The position numbers and the translations under genes are program-made. From Pseudomonas sp. ML96 (GTDB lineage: Bacteria > Pseudomonadota > Gammaproteobacteria > Pseudomonadales > Pseudomonadaceae), in assembly GCF_000761545.1 (NCBI RefSeq), contig NZ_JPMY01000037.1:219791-283790 (forward strand): a DNA stretch of 64,000 nucleotides, in the 5' to 3' direction. Positions 1 to 8,630 of this stretch are shown one piece after another (the stretch's first letter is position 1; each line of letters begins with the position of its first letter). The notes under the pieces are model-generated. The model saw only the letters and a list, made by a program, of their open reading frames with translations, did not search any database and had not been told where the DNA came from.

Positions 1-689
1 TGGTCGGTCTGCTGTGGATGCTGCCCAACACCTTCATCCTGCCGCATGCGCTGCAGGTGATCAGCAGCCTGGTGATGCTGATGCTGGTGGCCGCCGTGGT
101 CCACGAGGCCTACCAGATGGCCTATCGCGATGAGCTCACCGGCCTGCCTGGGCGGCGCGTGCTCAACGATCGCCTGCAGCGCCTGGGGCGCAACTATGTG
201 ATCGCCATGGCCGACGTCGACCACTTCAAGAAATTCAACGACACCCACGGCCATGACGTCGGCGACGAAGTGCTCAAGCTGGTGGCCAGCCGCCTGCGCC
301 GCATCGGCGGCGGTGGCAAGGCCTATCGCTACGGCGGCGAGGAGTTCACCCTGGTGTTCCCCGGCAAGAGCCTGGACGAGTGCCGCCCGCATCTGGAGGC
401 GGTCCGCGAGGCGGTGGAGCATTACCCGCTGCAGCTGCGCGATCGCCAGCAGCGGCCGAAGAACGACAAGGAAGGCCGTCAGCGGCGCAAGGCCAGCGGG
501 GCCGGCAGCGTCTCGGTGACCATCAGCATCGGCGTGGCCGAGCGCGAGGCGCACCAGCGCAATGCCGAAGAGGTGATCCGCAGCGCGGACAAGGCGCTCT
601 ACGCGGCCAAGCGCGCTGGGCGTAACTGCGTGGTGGCACAGGGCGAGAACCGCCGCGGTGCAGTGCGGGTCAAGGCCGAGGCCGACTGA
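1..689 (+). CDS. Diguanylate cyclase (GGDEF), 5' end outside window
   Basis: The reading frame is open from base 3, so the true start lies to the left; about 228 residues are visible. The first ~35 residues are hydrophobic and look like the last transmembrane segments of a membrane sensor. A GGDEF domain follows: DELTGLPGRR at its start, the metal-binding DVDHFKKFND stretch, and the active-site signature as GGEEF. The family makes cyclic di-GMP from two GTP. No RxxD inhibitory site is seen just before GGEEF, so product inhibition at that site is not expected. A basic, low-complexity insert (RQQRPKNDKEGRQRRK) sits between GGEEF and the final SIGVAE strand, which is unusual. The stop codon is also the first triplet of structured repeat copy A. 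Confidence 0.9.
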   Translation, partial: VGLLWMLPNTFILPHALQVISSLVMLMLVAAVVHEAYQMAYRDELTGLPGRRVLNDRLQRLGRNYVIAMADVDHFKKFNDTHGHDVGDEVLKLVASRLRRIGGGGKAYRYGGEEFTLVFPGKSLDECRPHLEAVREAVEHYPLQLRDRQQRPKNDKEGRQRRKASGAGSVSVTISIGVAEREAHQRNAEEVIRSADKALYAAKRAGRNCVVAQGENRRGAVRVKAEAD

Positions 690-832
690 GAATCCGTCCA
701 CGCTCTCCTGGCTCGCGGCCATGCGGCGTTAAAAACACCCTCGGACTGCTCATGTACAACTTGTACATTCCGCTTCCTCGGGCGTTTTTGCCTTGCCTGG
801 CTCTAATCCAAGAGACCGTGAACAGATTCTGA
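687..832 (+). repeat. Structured intergenic repeat, copy A
   Basis: This is the first of three related elements. Outer arms at 687-707 and 812-832 pair at 17 of 21 positions. The inner arms AAAAACACCC (731-740) and GGGCGTTTTT (780-789) pair with one wobble. The apex holds a near-perfect palindrome, ATGTACAACTTGTACAT (752-768). The unpaired parts match copies B and C: TGCTCAT before the apex, CGCTTCCTC after it, and TTGCCTTGCCTGGCTCTA after the inner stem. The arms differ in sequence from the other copies but remain complementary. The element starts with the TGA stop of the preceding gene. No protein is encoded. Confidence 0.75.
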
Positions 833-949
833 GGTCGGGTTATGGTGCTGCATTCAGCGCGCGCAGCGTCGTTGTCCGCAGGGTAGGCGGGCCGTTAGCG
901 TTTCTCCATTCGCGTGCCGTTTGGGCGCGCCCCTTCCGGAGAACACGCC

Positions 950-2740
950 ATGCCCGACTACAAGGCTCCGCTGCGCGACATGCGCTTTCTGATCGACGAA
1001 GTCTTCGACTACGCCTCGACCTACCAGCACATCGGCGCCAGCGACGCGACCCCGGACATGGTCGGCGCCATCCTCGAAGAGGGCGCCAAGTTCTGTGAGC
1101 AGGTCCTCGCCCCGCTCAACCGCAGCGGCGATGAAGAGGGCGCGGTGTGGCAGGACGGCGTGGTGACCACGCCCAAGGGCTTCAAGGAAGCCTTCGCCCA
1201 GTACGTCGAGGGCGGCTGGAACGGCCTGTCGGCGGATGCCACCTACGGAGGCCAGGGTTTGCCGCACTCCCTCGGCCTGATCATCGCCGAGATGGTCAGC
1301 TCGGCGAACACCTCCTGGGCCATGTACCCGGGCCTGACCCAGGGCGCCATGTCGGCGATCCACGCCCACGGCAGCGAAGAGCAGAAGCAGACCTACCTGA
1401 CCAAACTCACCGAAGGCACCTGGACCGGCACCATGTGCCTGACCGAGCCGCACTGCGGCACTGACCTGGGCATCATCAAGACTCGCGCCGTGCCCCAGGC
1501 CGACGGCAGCTACGCGATCTCCGGCACCAAGATCTTCATTTCCGCCGGCGAGCACGACATGAGCCAGAACATCGTGCACCTGGTGCTGGCCAAGCTGCCC
1601 GATGCGCCGGCTGGCACCAAGGGCATCTCGCTGTTCATCGTGCCCAAGTTCAACGTCAACGCCGACGGCTCGGTGGGCGCGCGTAACGCCGTGAGCTGCG
1701 GCTCGATCGAGCACAAGATGGGCATCAAGGCCTCGGCCACCTGCGTGATGAACTTCGATGAGGCTCGCGGCTTCCTCATCGGCGGCGCCAACAAGGGCCT
1801 CAACTGCATGTTCACCATGATGAACCACGCCCGTCTGGGCACCGGTATGCAGGGCCTGTGCAACGGCGAGGCGAGCTACCAGGGCGCCGTGCGCTACGCC
1901 CACGACCGCCTGCAGATGCGTGCGCTGACCGGGCCGAAGGCGCCGGACAAGCCGGCCGACCCGATCATCGTGCACCCCGACGTGCGCCGCATGCTGCTGA
2001 CCATGAAGGCCTTCAACGAGGGCAACCGCGCCCTGGCCTACTTCACCGCGCAGCTGCTCGACCTGACCCATAGCCAGGATGCCGAGGAAGTCGCCGCCGC
2101 GGAAAACCTGCTGAGCCTGCTCACCCCGATCTGCAAGGCGTTCATGACCGACACCGGCCTGGAAGTCACCAGCCTGGGCATGCAGGTATTCGGCGGTCAC
2201 GGCTATATCCGCGAGTGGGGCATGGAGCAGCTGATGCGCGATTGCCGCATCGCGCCGATCTACGAGGGTACCAACGGCATCCAGGCGCTCGACCTGCTCG
2301 GGCGCAAGGTGCTCGGCAGCCAGGGCAAGCTGCTCGCCGGCTTCACCAAGATCGTCCACAAGTTCTGCGAGGCCCAGGCCGAGCATCCGCAGCTCAAGGC
2401 GCAGCTCGCCGAGCTGGCGCGACTCAATCGCCAGTGGGGCGAGCTGACCACCCGCATCGGCATGGCCGCGATGAAGAACCCGGACGAGGTCGGCGCCGCC
2501 TCGGTCGACTACCTGATGTACTCGGGCTACGTCGTGCTTGCCTACTTCTGGGCGCGCATGGGTGTGGTGGCGCAGGCGCAGCTGGATGTGGGTACGGCCG
2601 ATGTCGACTTCTACCAGGCCAAGCTGGCCACCGGCGACTTCTACTTCCGTCGCCTGCTGCCGCGTGCCGCTGCGCACCTGGCCGCGGCCGATGCTGGCAG
2701 CGAATGCCTGATGCGCCTCACGGCCGAGCAGTTCGTCTGA
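950..2740 (+). CDS. Acyl-CoA dehydrogenase (FadE2/PA0508-like)
   Basis: A 596-residue FAD-dependent acyl-CoA dehydrogenase, expected to catalyse the first step of beta-oxidation (acyl-CoA to trans-2-enoyl-CoA). It begins MPDYKAPLRDMRF, the conserved N-terminus of the long Pseudomonas ACAD subfamily. It has the FAD/substrate segment MCLTEPHCGTDLG and the C-terminal YEGTNGIQALDLLGRK, whose Glu is the likely catalytic base. The start was chosen for this conserved N-terminus and for the GGAG at 938-941. It is a close paralogue of the next gene. From memory the pair resembles PA0508 and PA0506 of P. aeruginosa; chain-length preference cannot be read from sequence here. A strong terminator follows, so the two genes are probably transcribed separately. 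Confidence 0.92.
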   Translation: MPDYKAPLRDMRFLIDEVFDYASTYQHIGASDATPDMVGAILEEGAKFCEQVLAPLNRSGDEEGAVWQDGVVTTPKGFKEAFAQYVEGGWNGLSADATYGGQGLPHSLGLIIAEMVSSANTSWAMYPGLTQGAMSAIHAHGSEEQKQTYLTKLTEGTWTGTMCLTEPHCGTDLGIIKTRAVPQADGSYAISGTKIFISAGEHDMSQNIVHLVLAKLPDAPAGTKGISLFIVPKFNVNADGSVGARNAVSCGSIEHKMGIKASATCVMNFDEARGFLIGGANKGLNCMFTMMNHARLGTGMQGLCNGEASYQGAVRYAHDRLQMRALTGPKAPDKPADPIIVHPDVRRMLLTMKAFNEGNRALAYFTAQLLDLTHSQDAEEVAAAENLLSLLTPICKAFMTDTGLEVTSLGMQVFGGHGYIREWGMEQLMRDCRIAPIYEGTNGIQALDLLGRKVLGSQGKLLAGFTKIVHKFCEAQAEHPQLKAQLAELARLNRQWGELTTRIGMAAMKNPDEVGAASVDYLMYSGYVVLAYFWARMGVVAQAQLDVGTADVDFYQAKLATGDFYFRRLLPRAAAHLAAADAGSECLMRLTAEQFV

Positions 2741-2759
2741 CCATCGGTCTATGCTGAGC

Positions 2760-2786
2760 AAAAGGCCCGCCTAGTGCGGGCCTTTT
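2760..2786 (+). terminator. Intrinsic terminator after first acyl-CoA dehydrogenase
   Basis: An 11-bp perfect stem, AAAAGGCCCGC with GCGGGCCTTTT, around a 5-nt loop and ending in a T run. It lies 20 bp after the stop codon. Confidence 0.9.
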
Positions 2787-2801
2787 GCTTGGTGCGTGAG
2801 T

Positions 2802-2837
2802 GTTCACGGGGTGTGAATTGTCGGTCACAACGTGAAC
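2802..2837. promoter_or_regulatory. Inverted repeat, candidate operator upstream of second acyl-CoA dehydrogenase
   Basis: GTTCACG (2802-2808) and TGTGA (2812-2816) are mirrored by TCACA (2825-2829) and CGTGAAC (2831-2837). The repeat lies in the intergenic region between the terminator at 2760-2786 and the start at 2931, a suitable place for a regulator of fatty-acid degradation. It does not match the PsrA/FadR-type motif that I know, so the binding protein is unknown. Confidence 0.4.
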
Positions 2838-2930
2838 CTATGTGTCTGAAAAGTTGTTCGGTTAGACTCGTGAGCTCGCATCAATAGGCCGTGCTTCGGC
2901 CGTTTCGTGGCTTCGCTCGAGGATTTACCA

Positions 2931-4709
2931 ATGGCCGACTACAAAGCTCCCCTGCGCGACATGCGCTTCGTTCTGAATGAAGTCTTCGACGTCTCCAAGC
3001 TGTGGGCCGAGCTGCCCGGCCTGGCCGAAGTGGTCGACGCCGACACCGCTGCCGCCATTCTCGAGGAAGCCGGCAAGGTCACCGGCGGCACCATCGCCCC
3101 GCTGAACCGCAGCGGCGACGAAGAAGGCTGCTCCTGGACCGACGGCGTGGTGAAAACCCCGGCCGGTTTCCCCGAGGCCTATCAGACCTACGCCGAAGGC
3201 GGCTGGGTTGGTGTTGGCGGCTCGCCGGAGTTCGGCGGCATGGGCATGCCGAAAGTGATCGGTGCCCAGGTCGAGGAGATGGTCAACTCGGCCAACCTGT
3301 CCTTCGGCCTGTACCCGATGCTGACCGCCGGCGCCTGCCTGTCGATCCTCAACCACGCCAGCGAAGAGCTGAAGCAGCAGTACCTGCCGAACATGTACTC
3401 GGGTGTCTGGGCCGGTTCCATGTGCCTGACCGAGCCGCACGCCGGTACCGACTTGGGCATCATCCGCACCAAGGCCGAACCGCAGGCCGATGGCAGCTAC
3501 AAGATTTCCGGCACCAAGATCTTCATCACCGGCGGTGAGCACGACCTGACCGAGAACATCATCCACCTGGTGCTGGCCAAGCTGCCGGACGCCCCGGCTG
3601 GTCCGAAAGGCATCTCGCTGTTCATCGTGCCGAAGTTCATGGTCAACGCCGACGGCTCGCTGGGCGAGAAGAACCCGCTGGGTTGCGGCTCGATCGAACA
3701 CAAGATGGGCATCAAGGCTTCGGCCACCTGCGTGATGAACTTCGACGGCGCCACCGGCTACCTGGTCGGCGAAGTGAACAAGGGCCTCAACGCCATGTTC
3801 ACCATGATGAACTACGAGCGCCTGGGCGTCGGCATTCAGGGCCTGTCCCTGGGCGAGCGTTCCTACCAGAGCGCCGTCGAGTACGCCCGCGAGCGTATCC
3901 AGAGCCGCGCGCCGACCGGCCCGGTGGCCAAGGACAAGGCGGCTGACCCGATCATCGTGCATCCGGACGTGCGCCGCATGCTGCTGACCATGAAGGCGCT
4001 GAACGAGGGCGGTCGTGCCTTCTCCAGCTACGTCGCCATGCAGCTGGACACCGCCAAGTACAGCGAAGACAAGGAAACCGCCAAGCGCGCCGAGGAGCTG
4101 GTCGCCCTGCTCACCCCGGTAGCCAAGGCCTTCCTCACCGACATGGGCCTGGAAACCACCGTGCACGGCCAGCAGATCTTCGGCGGCCACGGCTTCATCC
4201 GCGAGTGGGGCCAGGAGCAGCTGATCCGCGACTGCCGCATCACCCAGATCTACGAAGGCACCAACGGCATCCAGTCGCTGGACCTGATGGGCCGCAAGAT
4301 CGTCGGCAGCGGTGGCAGCTTCTACAAGCACCTGTCCGACGAGATCAAAGTCTTCGTCGCCTCCGCCGACGCTTCGCTGGGCGAGTTCACCGCGCCGCTG
4401 AAGGCCGCCGTGGAGAATCTCGATGCGCTGACCGCCTGGGTCATCGACCAGGCCAAGGCCAACCCGAACGAAATCGGCGCCGCCTCGGTGGAGTACCTGC
4501 ACGTGTTCGGCTACACCGCCTACGCCTACATGTGGGCCCTGATGGCTCGCGCCTCGCTGGGCAAGGAAGGTCAGGACGACTTCTACGCCAGCAAGCTGGG
4601 CACCGCGCGTTTCTTCTTCGCCCGCCTGCTGCCGCGTATCCACTCGCTGACCGCTTCGGTCAAGGCCGGTAGCGAGTCGCTGTATCTGCTGGACGCTGCT
4701 CAGTTCTGA
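2931..4709 (+). CDS. Acyl-CoA dehydrogenase (FadE1/PA0506-like)
   Basis: A 592-residue FAD-dependent acyl-CoA dehydrogenase and tandem paralogue of the gene at 950-2740. It begins MADYKAPLRDMRFVLNEVF, preceded by GAGGA at 2919-2923. MCLTEPHAGTDLG contributes to the FAD and substrate pocket, and QIYEGTNGIQSLDLMGRK carries the probable catalytic Glu. The N-terminal sequence agrees with what I recall of PA0506, assigned to long-chain acyl-CoA oxidation in P. aeruginosa. Expected role: first dehydrogenation of beta-oxidation, passing electrons to ETF. The stop codon TGA is the first triplet of repeat copy B. Confidence 0.93.
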   Translation: MADYKAPLRDMRFVLNEVFDVSKLWAELPGLAEVVDADTAAAILEEAGKVTGGTIAPLNRSGDEEGCSWTDGVVKTPAGFPEAYQTYAEGGWVGVGGSPEFGGMGMPKVIGAQVEEMVNSANLSFGLYPMLTAGACLSILNHASEELKQQYLPNMYSGVWAGSMCLTEPHAGTDLGIIRTKAEPQADGSYKISGTKIFITGGEHDLTENIIHLVLAKLPDAPAGPKGISLFIVPKFMVNADGSLGEKNPLGCGSIEHKMGIKASATCVMNFDGATGYLVGEVNKGLNAMFTMMNYERLGVGIQGLSLGERSYQSAVEYARERIQSRAPTGPVAKDKAADPIIVHPDVRRMLLTMKALNEGGRAFSSYVAMQLDTAKYSEDKETAKRAEELVALLTPVAKAFLTDMGLETTVHGQQIFGGHGFIREWGQEQLIRDCRITQIYEGTNGIQSLDLMGRKIVGSGGSFYKHLSDEIKVFVASADASLGEFTAPLKAAVENLDALTAWVIDQAKANPNEIGAASVEYLHVFGYTAYAYMWALMARASLGKEGQDDFYASKLGTARFFFARLLPRIHSLTASVKAGSESLYLLDAAQF

Positions 4710-4852
4710 TAATCGGCCGACGATCTGCTGCGCGTCGGCCAGGTGTCGTTGAGACCGGGTTCAGAATGCTCATTTACTTTACGTAAACTGCGCTTCTTCA
4801 CCCGATCTCGCCTAGCCTGGCTCTAGCTCGCGAGATCCTCGGTCCGATTATG
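4707..4852 (+). repeat. Structured intergenic repeat, copy B
   Basis: Second member of the family at 687-832. The outer arms 4710-4726 and 4833-4850 pair with one bulge and one mismatch. The inner arms GAGACCGGGT (4751-4760) and ACCCGATCTC (4800-4809) pair at 9 of 10 positions, with exactly the arm spacing of copy A (49 bp) but a different sequence. The apical arms are TTTAC (4773-4777) and GTAAA (4783-4787). Shared conserved parts are TGCTCAT, CGCTTCTTC and CCTGGCTCTAGCTCGCGAGATC. Confidence 0.75.
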
Positions 4853-4863
4853 GATCGGTAGTG

Positions 4864-4892
4864 AAAAAGCCCCGCCTTGGCGGGGCTTTTTC
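4864..4892 (+). terminator. Intrinsic terminator
   Basis: AAAAAGCCCCGCC pairs with CGGGGCTTTTT around a short TTGG-containing loop, followed by T residues. It lies just after repeat copy B and ends transcription from the second acyl-CoA dehydrogenase. The stretch 4893-5039 up to the next gene shows no other recognisable feature. Confidence 0.88.
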
Positions 4893-5039
4893 ATGGGCGG
4901 TAGAAACTGGCCAGAACGTGAGCAAGCGAAGCGTTGTGTCTGTGCGCCAGTTGGCCTACGTCTGTGTAGTGTCCACGGTGGGCGCCGATATACTCGGCCG
5001 ACCCACCGGGAGCGGCGGGACAGTTCAGGGACAAAACGC

Positions 5040-8000
5040 ATGCAATGGATCTTCATGCTGGTCGGCCTGGTGCTCGGTGCACTGGCCGGGGAATCGGTAA
5101 CGTCGGCTTTGCTCGGCGGGCTGATCGGTCTGGGCCTCGGGCAGGCGCTGCGCCTGCAGCAGCTGGCGACCGATAACGCCAGGCTGCGCACGGAGCTGAA
5201 GGGCTTCGCCGAGCGCTTCGAGCGCGGCACCACGGCCGTAGTCGAGCGCCTGGTCCGGCTGGAAAGCGCGCAACCGGGTGCGGCTGCCGAACCGACGGTG
5301 GCGCCGCCTGCTGCGGCCGAGCCGAACCCTGTCGCACCGCTGCCCGAGAGCGAGCCGCTTGCCCAGTCCGAGGCGGAGTCCAGCGAGCTGGTCTGGGAGC
5401 TGCCGGAACAACTCAGCCCCGCCCCGCAGCTGGCCGCCGAGGCCGCGCGCGCCGAACCGGTCGAACCCCAGATACAGAGAGAAGAGCCGGTTCGCGAGCC
5501 GCGTCGTCCGCCGGTACCGCGCGAGCCTTCGCTGATCGAACGAGGCATCGCCCAGGCCAAGGCCTGGCTGCTGGGCGGCAACACCGTGCTGCGGGTCGGC
5601 GTGGTGCTGCTGTTCCTCGGCCTGGCCTTCCTCCTGCGCTACGCCACCGAGGGCATGGTGGTGCCGGTGGAGCTGCGTTATGCCGGCGTGGCAGCCAGCG
5701 CCATCGCCCTGCTTGGCCTCGGCTGGTGGCTGCGCCGGCGTAACCCGAACTACGCCCTGATGCTGCAGGGCACCGGCATCGCCGTGCTGTACCTGACGGT
5801 GTTCGCTGCCATGCGCCTGCACCCGCTGCTCGATCCCAAGCTGGCCCTGGGCCTGCTGGTGCTGGTCACCGCCTTCTCGGCCATCCTCGCCGTGGCGCAG
5901 AACGCCCTGGGCCTGGCGGTGGCGGCGGCGCTTGGCGGATTCGCCGCGCCGATCCTCACTTCCACCGGCAGCGGCAACCATGTGGCGCTGTTCTCCTACT
6001 TCATCCTGCTCAACAGCGGCATCCTCGCCATCGCCTGGTTCAAGGCCTGGCGCCTGCTCAACCTGGTCGGCTTCGTCGGCACCTTCGGAATCGGTTTCGC
6101 CTGGGGCATCCGCTCCTACACGCCGGAGCTGCTGTGGAGCAGCGAGCCGTTCCTCATTGTATTTTTCCTGATGTACGTAGTCATCGGCCTGCTATTCGCC
6201 CGACGCAAATTGCGCGAGGCGGCGGACGCGCCAGAAGAGCGCGCCGAGCTGCTGCGCTGGAGCCGCGGCCGCGCCGACTATGTCGACGGCACCGTGCTGT
6301 TCGGCCCGCCGCTGGTGGGCTTCGGCTTGCAGTACGCCATCGTCCAGCACCTGGAATTCGCTGCCGCCTTCAGTGCCTTGGGCCTGGGCCTGTTCTACCT
6401 GGTGCTGGCGCGCCTGCTGCGCGGACGCAACCTGTTGCTGTTGATGGAGACCTGCCTGGCCTTGGGCGTGGTGTTCGCTACCCTGGCCATCCCGCTGGGC
6501 CTGGATGCGCGCTGGACCACCGCCGCCTGGGCAGTGGAGGGCGCCGGCATCTATTGGCTGGGCCTGCGCCAGGGCCGACCGCTGGCACGCGTCTTCGCCC
6601 TGCTGCTGCAACTCGGTGCGGCGCTGGCCTTCCTCGGTCAGCTCGATATCGGCGGCGACAACCTGCTCGGTGGTGCACCGCTGGGCGCGCTGATGCTCGG
6701 CGTGGCGCTGCTGTTCAGTTTCTGGCAGCTGCGTCGCGCACCGCAGGAGGCGACCCGTGGCTGGGAACGCCGTGGCTTGCCCTGGCTGGCGGTGGCGGGG
6801 CTGCTGTTCCTCTACCTGATCGCGCCGCTGTGCCTGGACGCCGAAGGTACGGCTATCGCCTGGGCCCTGGCCGGCCTGGCCACCCTGTTCGTCGGCCTGC
6901 GCCTGCAGGCGCGCAGCTTCCTGTTCAGCGCCTTTGCCGTGCAGCTGCTCGGCGGTGTGGTATTCCTGACCCAGATGCAGGGCAGCGAACTGGGCAACTC
7001 CGCCATCTTCTACTCCGGATGGCGTGGCCTGATGGTCTGCTCGCTGATCGGCCTGGCGCTGGTGGCCGGCATGCTGATCGCCGTGCGCGACAAGCTGGTC
7101 AGCGAGGATCGCCGGCTGATGCGCGGCCTGTCGCTGGTGATGCTGGTCGGCCTGCTGTTCGTCAACCTGGCGGTGCTGTTCGTGCTGCCCTGGCAGAGCG
7201 CGGCGGCGGTGTGGGCCGGCACGGGCCTGCTGATCATCTGGCTCAGCCTGCGCCTGCAACTGCGCGCGAGCTTCCTGTTCGGCCTCGTGTTGCAGGTGGT
7301 CGGCGGTATCGCCTTCCTCGCCGCCAGCCCGCTGCTGCTCGGCCAGCTGCCGAGCGAAGGCCTGCGCCCGCTGGCGCATGCCGGATTTTGGGCGCCACTG
7401 GTGCTGGCCCTGGCCGCGCAGGTCGGTGCCTGGCGTCTGCGCCATGTGTTGCTGCGCCAGCAGGCCGGCGATCTTGGCAGCCTCAGCCTGCAGCGCCTGT
7501 CGCAGCTGTTGCTGGCCTGGGGCGCCGGCTGGTGGGCGCTTGCGCTTTCCAGCGAAGTGCTGCGTTTCGTCGCTAGCGATCTGCAGGGCGCCGCGCTGCT
7601 GGCCCTGGCGGCGCTCAGCGTGGCGCTGTGGAGCTGGCTGGCCGGGCGCCTGCGCTGGCGCTCGCTGGCGTTGTTGTGCACGTTGCTGGTGCCGGTGGCC
7701 GGCGTGATCCTGCTGCACCAGGCCCATCACCTCTACCATCCAGCGGCCGGCTTCGGCTGGCTTGGCTGGGGCCTGGTCTTCGCCGTGCACCTGTGGTCGC
7801 TCAAGCGCCTGGCCGAGTTGCTGCCGGCGGGCATGCGCAGCGCCGCCCACGTGCTGGGCTGCTGGCTGATCCTCGGCGTGCTGGCGCTGGAGCTGCGTTA
7901 TCTGCTGATGCTGCTGGCCGAGCACTACAACGCCTGGCGTTGGCTGGGCTGGGCGGTGCTGCCGAGTGCCTTCCTCCTGGCGATGGCCGCGCCGCGTGCC

Positions 8001-8630
8001 TGGCCCTGGCCGGTGGCGGCCTACCCACGCGAGTACCGAGTGCTGGCCGCCGCGCCGCTGGCGCTGCTGATGCTCGGCTGGCTGTGGCTGGCCAATATCG
8101 CCAGTGACGGCAGCGCCGATCCGCTGCCTTACCTGCCGCTGCTCAACCCGCTGGAGCTGGGCATGCTGCTGGTGCTGCTGGCGATCTACAGCTGGATGCG
8201 GGCAGGCTTACCGCAGCTGGGCCTGGCGGCGCACAGCGAGCGCATCGCGCAGACAGTCGCCGGAGCCACGCTGTTCGCCGTGCTCACCGCCACCGTATTC
8301 CGCGCCGCCCATCACTGGGGCGGCGTGCCCTACGAGCTGGATGCGCTGCTCGACTCGATGCTGGTGCAGGCTGGCCTGTCCATCGTCTGGACCCTGATCG
8401 CTCTGCCGCTGATGATCGTCGGCCACCTGCGTGCCCGCCGCGAGCTGTGGCTGCTGGGCGCGGCATTGATCGCCGTGGTGGTGGCCAAGCTGTTCTTCGT
8501 CGAGCTGGGTAACCGTGGCGGCCTGGAGCGGATCATTTCCTTTATCGGTGTTGGCGTGTTGCTACTGGTGGTCGGCTACTTCGCCCCGCTGCCACCGCGC
8601 AAGAGCGAGTCCCCCGAGGTAAACGCATGA
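5040..8630 (+). CDS. DUF2339 multi-pass membrane protein
   Basis: A very large (1196 residues) inner-membrane protein of unknown function. The N-terminus MQWIFMLVGLVLGALAG is a membrane segment. A charged helical and proline-rich stretch follows (about residues 35-175), then roughly thirty Leu/Ala/Trp-rich transmembrane segments to the C-terminus. This architecture is that of the DUF2339 family. The ATG at 5040 was chosen because AGGGA precedes it by 8 bases and it opens directly into a membrane helix; an in-frame upstream extension would be non-hydrophobic. It overlaps the next gene (ATGA), which encodes DUF3999, the usual partner. The pair probably works together in the envelope; no substrate is known to me. 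Confidence 0.82.
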   Translation: MQWIFMLVGLVLGALAGESVTSALLGGLIGLGLGQALRLQQLATDNARLRTELKGFAERFERGTTAVVERLVRLESAQPGAAAEPTVAPPAAAEPNPVAPLPESEPLAQSEAESSELVWELPEQLSPAPQLAAEAARAEPVEPQIQREEPVREPRRPPVPREPSLIERGIAQAKAWLLGGNTVLRVGVVLLFLGLAFLLRYATEGMVVPVELRYAGVAASAIALLGLGWWLRRRNPNYALMLQGTGIAVLYLTVFAAMRLHPLLDPKLALGLLVLVTAFSAILAVAQNALGLAVAAALGGFAAPILTSTGSGNHVALFSYFILLNSGILAIAWFKAWRLLNLVGFVGTFGIGFAWGIRSYTPELLWSSEPFLIVFFLMYVVIGLLFARRKLREAADAPEERAELLRWSRGRADYVDGTVLFGPPLVGFGLQYAIVQHLEFAAAFSALGLGLFYLVLARLLRGRNLLLLMETCLALGVVFATLAIPLGLDARWTTAAWAVEGAGIYWLGLRQGRPLARVFALLLQLGAALAFLGQLDIGGDNLLGGAPLGALMLGVALLFSFWQLRRAPQEATRGWERRGLPWLAVAGLLFLYLIAPLCLDAEGTAIAWALAGLATLFVGLRLQARSFLFSAFAVQLLGGVVFLTQMQGSELGNSAIFYSGWRGLMVCSLIGLALVAGMLIAVRDKLVSEDRRLMRGLSLVMLVGLLFVNLAVLFVLPWQSAAAVWAGTGLLIIWLSLRLQLRASFLFGLVLQVVGGIAFLAASPLLLGQLPSEGLRPLAHAGFWAPLVLALAAQVGAWRLRHVLLRQQAGDLGSLSLQRLSQLLLAWGAGWWALALSSEVLRFVASDLQGAALLALAALSVALWSWLAGRLRWRSLALLCTLLVPVAGVILLHQAHHLYHPAAGFGWLGWGLVFAVHLWSLKRLAELLPAGMRSAAHVLGCWLILGVLALELRYLLMLLAEHYNAWRWLGWAVLPSAFLLAMAAPRAWPWPVAAYPREYRVLAAAPLALLMLGWLWLANIASDGSADPLPYLPLLNPLELGMLLVLLAIYSWMRAGLPQLGLAAHSERIAQTVAGATLFAVLTATVFRAAHHWGGVPYELDALLDSMLVQAGLSIVWTLIALPLMIVGHLRARRELWLLGAALIAVVVAKLFFVELGNRGGLERIISFIGVGVLLLVVGYFAPLPPRKSESPEVNA

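Noticed and set aside
687..832. Possible integron attC sites (imperfect inverted repeats right after stop codons)
   Set aside because: The ends lack the GTTRRRY/RYYYAAC core pattern, the host genes are core genes on both strands and far apart, and no integrase gene is present.
854..2761. Long open frame on the minus strand opposite the first acyl-CoA dehydrogenase
   Set aside because: It mirrors the high-GC third-position bias of the real gene and shows only low-complexity His/Gly/Ala-rich sequence. Similar shadows occur opposite many genes here.
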